From: Allobosea vaviloviae
GTDB lineage: Bacteria; Pseudomonadota; Alphaproteobacteria; Rhizobiales; Beijerinckiaceae
Reading direction: 5' to 3'
DNA length: 64,000 nucleotides
Assembly (NCBI RefSeq): GCF_001298265.1
Contig: NZ_LGSZ01000048.1
Span: forward strand, 1-64,000
Positions 60,567 to 64,000 of the stretch are shown piece by piece. Both the position numbers and the translations under genes were made by a program. The stretch's first letter is position 1. The number at the start of each line of letters is the position of its first letter. Below the pieces are notes generated by a model. It was not told where the DNA came from, made no database searches, and worked only from the letters and a program-made list of their open reading frames with translations.

Positions 60567-61739
60567 TCAGGCTCCCTTCCCGGCCAGCGCGACCGCTTTC
60601 GCGGCGGCGGTCCACATATCCGGGCAGTCGATCACCGCGCAGCCGAAATTCCGCAGCCGCGAGCGGGCGAAATCGGCGTTGTTGCCGGCAAATCGCACCA
60701 CCAGCGGCAGCGAACGGCCGGTGCGCCGCATGGCGATGCCCAAGCCCTCCGCGATCGCGTCGCAGGGCTGCATGCCGCCGCCATGGACGTTGATCAGGAT
60801 GGCGCGGGTCGCGGGATTGTCGAGCAGCAGGCGGAAGCCATGGGCGATGTCGAGGCTCCTGGCCGTGGTCCGGATATCCATGAAATTGGCCGGGCGCCCC
60901 TTGGCTGCCACGACCATGTCGAGCGTCGCAAGACCAAGCCCGGCGCCGTTGGCGACCATGCCGATGTCCCCGTCGAGCTGGACATAGTTGAGCTGGTGGC
61001 GCTGGGCCTGCAGATCGACGAGATCGGTTTCGTCCTCGTCGCGCAGCGCCGCCAGGTCGGCGTGCCGGAACAGGGCGTTGTCGTCGAGCACCATCTTGAC
61101 GTCGAGCGCCATCAGCGTGCCGGTTTCCGTGACTGCCAGGGGATTGATCTCGATCAGGCTCGCATCGAGCTCGACGAAAGCCCGCCTGATGCCGTCGATG
61201 AGCGCGCAGCCTTGGTCGTGCAGCGAGCCCTCGAGGGCGAGATCGGCGACGAACTGCGCCACCGCGTCGAGACGCGGCTCGCGTCCGGTGCCGAGCCGCA
61301 ACTGGTTGACCCGGACAGTGCCGCTCGCCGCCTGCTCCTCGATATCGGCGCCCCCCTTGGCGCTGCCGATCAGAATGACCTCGCCTGACGAGGACTCGAT
61401 CAACAGGGCGAGATGGAGTTCGCGGACCACCGTGATCGCGGTCTCGACCAGGACGCTCCTGACCTTCAGGCCCTCCGGTCCGGTCTGCGCCGTCGCCAGC
61501 ATGCTGCCGAGCAGCGCGCCCGCCGCGGCTTCCGCCGCCTCGGGGCCGTCGACAGACCGGATGCCGCCAGCGTGCTTGCGTCCACCGGCATGGATCTGGG
61601 CCTTGACGATGACGCCGCGCCCATTGAGGCGCCCGGCGATCTCGCCGGCCTCGCGGGGCGAGATCGCAATGCCGCCATCGGGCACGGGAAGGCCATAGGG
61701 CGCGAGCAGCGTTTTAGCCTGAAACTCGTGGATTTTCAT
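60567..61739 (-). CDS. Succinyl-CoA synthetase-type ligase beta subunit (SucC/MtkA-like) with altered glycine motif
   Basis: A 390-residue ATP-grasp beta chain. It opens MKIHEFQAKTLLAPYG, has the ATP-binding VKAQIHAGGRKHAGGI near residue 46, QTGPEG, IEINPLAV near 197 and ALDVKMVLDDNALFR. The substrate region differs from SucC and MtkA: the usual NFLDVGGGA is NFMDIRTTA (285-293), and the usual GGIxRCD is GGGMQPCD (320-327). This suggests a different acid. ATG 61739 (MKIHEF) is used. An operator-like site (61784-61800) lies 45 bases upstream. It forms an operon with the alpha chain gene. Confidence 0.85.
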   Translation of the reverse strand: MKIHEFQAKTLLAPYGLPVPDGGIAISPREAGEIAGRLNGRGVIVKAQIHAGGRKHAGGIRSVDGPEAAEAAAGALLGSMLATAQTGPEGLKVRSVLVETAITVVRELHLALLIESSSGEVILIGSAKGGADIEEQAASGTVRVNQLRLGTGREPRLDAVAQFVADLALEGSLHDQGCALIDGIRRAFVELDASLIEINPLAVTETGTLMALDVKMVLDDNALFRHADLAALRDEDETDLVDLQAQRHQLNYVQLDGDIGMVANGAGLGLATLDMVVAAKGRPANFMDIRTTARSLDIAHGFRLLLDNPATRAILINVHGGGMQPCDAIAEGLGIAMRRTGRSLPLVVRFAGNNADFARSRLRNFGCAVIDCPDMWTAAAKAVALAGKGA

Positions 61740-61783
61740 CGGCTTCTCTCCCTGACGTCCCACATCGCAGGATCTTTTATATG

Positions 61784-61800
61784 TGGTATACATTATGCCA
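61784..61800. promoter_or_regulatory. Operator-like inverted repeat, island site 5
   Basis: TGGTATACATTATGCCA: arms TGGTAT and ATGCCA with a five-base spacer, the same geometry as site 1. It lies 45 bases upstream of the SucC-like gene. Confidence 0.75.
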
Positions 61801-61918
61801 GTAGAACATGCCGTCAAGCGGATCGCGTATGGAATCGGCCAAGACCGCGAGTGACTGGAGGACCTCAGCAGAGAGCGGAGAGGCCGCACCATCAGTCCCC
61901 TTGACGCTCCTTCGACGC

Positions 61919-61928
61919 TGGCATACCA
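61919..61928. promoter_or_regulatory. Operator-like site, island site 6
   Basis: TGGCATACCA, with more half-sites at 61938-61951 (ATGCCAAATACCA). It lies about 100 bases upstream of the PAS gene and 660 bases upstream of the second frc. Confidence 0.72.
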
Positions 61929-62029
61929 ATAATTAGGAATGCCAAATACCAGAGAAATTGCGCCGGGCTTCGGCCTGCCGGAGTTGCCGGTCGCTGCGAT
62001 GACGTCGTGTCGAGGACTAAAGTGAAGCC

Positions 62030-62509
62030 GTGGGAACCGCCTTGTCACAGTCGGTTGATTTCGCTCAGTTGGTGGCCCGCGCAGGCGACGGAATCGTCGT
62101 GTCGGATGCGCAGGGGATCATCACCGTCTGGAACCAGGCGGCGCAGCGGATCTTCGGGTTCAGCGAGGCCGAGGCACTGGGCCAGTCGCTCGATCTGATC
62201 ACGCCGGAGCGCCAGCGCGAGCGCCATTGGGCCGGCTACGAGAAGACGATGCGTACGGGGCAGACGCGCTACGGCGCCGATGTCTTGCGGGTGCCGGCCC
62301 TGCACAAGGATGGCCGGCCGCTGTCGATCGCCTTCACCGTCGGGCTGATGGTCGACGCCGCCAACACCGTCACCGGCATCACCGCCGTCATTCGCGACGA
62401 CACCCAGCGCTGGACGGAAGACCGCCAGATGCGCCGTCGCCTGGCAGAACTTGAAGCAGAGGCCGCCCAGGCCAAGCCAAAGGACCTGGGTGCTTCTGTC
62501 CCAAGCTAG
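62030..62509 (+). CDS. Single-PAS-domain protein
   Basis: A 159-residue protein. A PAS domain (about 10-125) has ARAGDGIVVSDAQGIITVWNQAAQRIFGFSEAEALGQSLDLITPER, then a second half with GVDAANTVTG-like strands and the PAC segment GITAVIRDDTQRWTEDR. A short coiled coil follows (RLAELEAEAAQA). There is no kinase, cyclase or DNA-binding domain, so it must signal through a partner or bind a ligand. The start is GTG 62030. It precedes the second frc by 69 bases on the same strand. Confidence 0.8.
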   Translation: MGTALSQSVDFAQLVARAGDGIVVSDAQGIITVWNQAAQRIFGFSEAEALGQSLDLITPERQRERHWAGYEKTMRTGQTRYGADVLRVPALHKDGRPLSIAFTVGLMVDAANTVTGITAVIRDDTQRWTEDRQMRRRLAELEAEAAQAKPKDLGASVPS

Positions 62510-62578
62510 GGAAGACCAACGTCAAACACCAAAATATTCAGTGATTTAACCTGAAGCAGTCCGGAGGAAAGAAACGCT

Positions 62579-63829
62579 ATGAGCCAGCCGCTCGAAGGTA
62601 TCAAGATCATCGACTTCACGCACGTCCAGGCGGGTCCGGCCTGCACGCAGTTGCTGGCGTGGTTCGGCGCCGACGTCATCAAGGTCGAACGTCCGGGCGC
62701 GGGTGACGTGACGCGGTCGCAGCTTCGCCATGTCGATGGCGCCGACGCGCTCTATTTCACCATGCTGAACAGCAACAAGCGCTCGCTGACGCTCGACACC
62801 AAGACCGCGCAGGGCAAGGAAGTCCTGGAAAAGCTGATCAAGGAAAGCGACGTTCTGGTCGAGAATTTCGGCCCCGGCGCGCTCGACCGCATGGGCTTCT
62901 CCTGGAAGCGGATCAACGAGCTCAACCCCGGCATGATCGTCGCCTCGGTCAAGGGGTTCAGCGACGGCCACCATTACGAAGACCTGAAGGTCTATGAGAA
63001 CGTCGCGCAATGCGCCGGTGGCGCCGCCTCGACCACCGGCTTCTGGGACGGCCCGCCGACGGTCAGCGCGGCCGCGCTCGGCGATTCCAACACCGGCATG
63101 CATCTGGCCATCGGCATCCTGACGGCGCTGCATCAGCGCAACAAGACCGGCAAGGGCCAGAAGGTCGCGGTCTCGATGCAGGACGCGGTTTTGAACCTCT
63201 GCCGCGTCAAGCTGCGCGACCAGCAGCGCCTCGATGCGCTGGGCTTCCTCGAAGAGTATCCGCAATATCCGCACGGCACGTTCACGGACGTCGTGCCGCG
63301 CGGCGGCAATGCCGGCGGCGGCGGTCAGCCGGGTTGGGTGCTGAAGTGCAAGGGCTGGGAGACCGATCCGAACGCCTATATCTACTTCACCATCCAGGGC
63401 CATGCCTGGGCGCCGATCTGCAAGGCCATCGGCAAGGAAGAGTGGATCGAGGATCCGGCCTACAACACGGCCCGGGCGCGCCAGGACAAGATCATGGACA
63501 TCTTCGGCACGATCGAGGCATGGCTCGCCGACAAGACCAAGTTCGAGGCCGTCGACATCCTCAGGAAGTTCGACATTCCGTGCTCGCCGGTGCTCTCCAT
63601 GAAGGAAATCTCCGTCGATCCGTCGCTGCGCGCCAGCGGCACGGTCGTCGAGGTGCAGCACCCGCAGCTCGGCAGCTATCTCACCGTCGGCAGCCCGATC
63701 AAGTTCTCGGACATGAACGTGGACATCAAGGCGTCCCCGCTGCTGGGCGAGCACACCGACGAGGTGCTCCAGGACCTCGGCTACACCGCGCAGCAGATCG
63801 AGGAGCTGCATCAGGCCCGCGCCGTCTGA
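62579..63829 (+). CDS. frc: Formyl-CoA transferase paralogue 2 (canonical Frc)
   Basis: A 416-residue class III CoA-transferase, close to E. coli YfdW and Oxalobacter Frc. The catalytic aspartate is Asp169 in [11 protein letters not shown], and the glycine loop is [10 protein letters not shown], both canonical. It continues [35 protein letters not shown] and [15 protein letters not shown]. The size matches known Frc enzymes (416-428). GGAGG lies upstream of ATG 62579. It is not next to oxc but shares the island operator upstream of the PAS gene. A terminator follows. Confidence 0.94.
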   Translation: MSQPLEGIKIIDFTHVQAGPACTQLLAWFGADVIKVERPGAGDVTRSQLRHVDGADALYFTMLNSNKRSLTLDTKTAQGKEVLEKLIKESDVLVENFGPGALDRMGFSWKRINELNPGMIVASVKGFSDGHHYEDLKVYENVAQCAGGAASTTGFWDGPPTVSAAALGDSNTGMHLAIGILTALHQRNKTGKGQKVAVSMQDAVLNLCRVKLRDQQRLDALGFLEEYPQYPHGTFTDVVPRGGNAGGGGQPGWVLKCKGWETDPNAYIYFTIQGHAWAPICKAIGKEEWIEDPAYNTARARQDKIMDIFGTIEAWLADKTKFEAVDILRKFDIPCSPVLSMKEISVDPSLRASGTVVEVQHPQLGSYLTVGSPIKFSDMNVDIKASPLLGEHTDEVLQDLGYTAQQIEELHQARAV

Positions 63830-63856
63830 GGCGCAAGGCCCTGATCTGACACCAGG

Positions 63857-63885
63857 AACGGCGCGCCGAGAGGCGCGCCGTTTCT
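63857..63885 (+). terminator. Rho-independent terminator after the second frc
   Basis: A perfect 11-base stem, AACGGCGCGCC and GGCGCGCCGTT, with loop GAGA and a short T-containing tail. It lies 27 bases after the frc stop. Confidence 0.85.
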
Positions 63886-64000
63886 CCACGACCGGATTGT
63901 CAATTCCCGCTGCCCCGCGCGGTGGATGGCCGCCGGCGATTCAGGCGGCATGGACGTCCCTGCCCGAGGCGAGAGGCGGCGGCATGACCCTCCCCGATCT
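63886..64000. other. Right edge of the window; start of a next gene not resolvable
   Basis: About 115 bases. In-frame ATGs at 63926 and 63950 and an ATG at 63984 in another frame stay open to the edge. No product can be assigned from so few codons. Confidence 0.3.

Noticed and set aside
63926..64000. Start of a new coding sequence at the right edge
   Set aside because: Three different ATGs stay open to the edge and fewer than 25 codons are visible. No call is possible.

Overview
The window is GC-rich, gene-dense DNA from what looks like an aerobic alphaproteobacterium of the Hyphomicrobiales, most like Bosea. The pointers are an aerobic-type cobalamin pathway (cobL, cobE, cobM, cobB, bluB, cobF), tripartite tricarboxylate, TRAP and Liv-type uptake systems, FNR/FixK-type boxes, and oxalate and glyoxylate genes like those of methylotrophic relatives. 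The genus is an inference. No transposase, integrase, phage gene or CRISPR array was seen.

Layout. 0-5 kb: tail of a cobalamin operon (cobL-cobE-cobM-cobB-bluB) with a different intergenic repeat in almost every gap. 5-8.3 kb: a 3-oxoacid CoA-transferase (scoBA) and an exported caspase-like protein. 8.7-13.6 kb: a five-gene Liv-type ABC importer with a strong stem-loop between the binding-protein and permease genes. 13.6-21 kb: isochorismatase-like hydrolase, a GT14 glycosyltransferase operon, aldo/keto reductase, DHA2 exporter, DUF1269 protein, dapD. 20.7-23.3 kb: a tight MAPEG/SDR/cupin/TetR operon behind a near-perfect palindromic operator. 23.3-30 kb: 8-oxoguanine deaminase, MarR regulator, a detached cobF, hydantoinase, VOC protein, an orphan TRAP binding protein. 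30.3-33.5 kb: four consecutive genes for coiled-coil proteins of unknown function. 33.7-41.7 kb: pgm, an alpha/beta hydrolase, a HyuC-type amidohydrolase, a host-attachment-family protein and two small cytochromes c, each transcription unit behind an FNR/FixK box, a stand-alone M41-type peptidase domain, tRNA-Arg(CCG), a cupin and a small HTH-like protein.

41.7-64 kb is an oxalate/glyoxylate island. A TctABC-type transporter diverges from gntR-oxc-frc. Then come a SucD-like protein that lacks the phosphohistidine segment, a second GntR regulator, and a six-gene operon gcl-hyi-glxR-panE-pyk-FAH diverging from an iclR gene. The right end holds a SucC/SucD-like (MtkA/MtkB-like) ligase pair, a PAS protein and a second formyl-CoA transferase. 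Together they can be read as oxalate uptake, activation to oxalyl-CoA, decarboxylation to formyl-CoA for energy, and reduction of oxalyl-CoA to glyoxylate (PanE-like protein, by analogy with PanE2 of Methylobacterium extorquens), followed by Gcl/GlxR to glycerate. A repeated operator built from TGG(C/T)AT and ATGCCA/ATACCA half-sites precedes nearly every transcription unit of the island and is the strongest sign that it is one regulon.

All coordinates, starts and motifs come from reading the sequence. Homology statements rest on recognised motifs, not on database searches.
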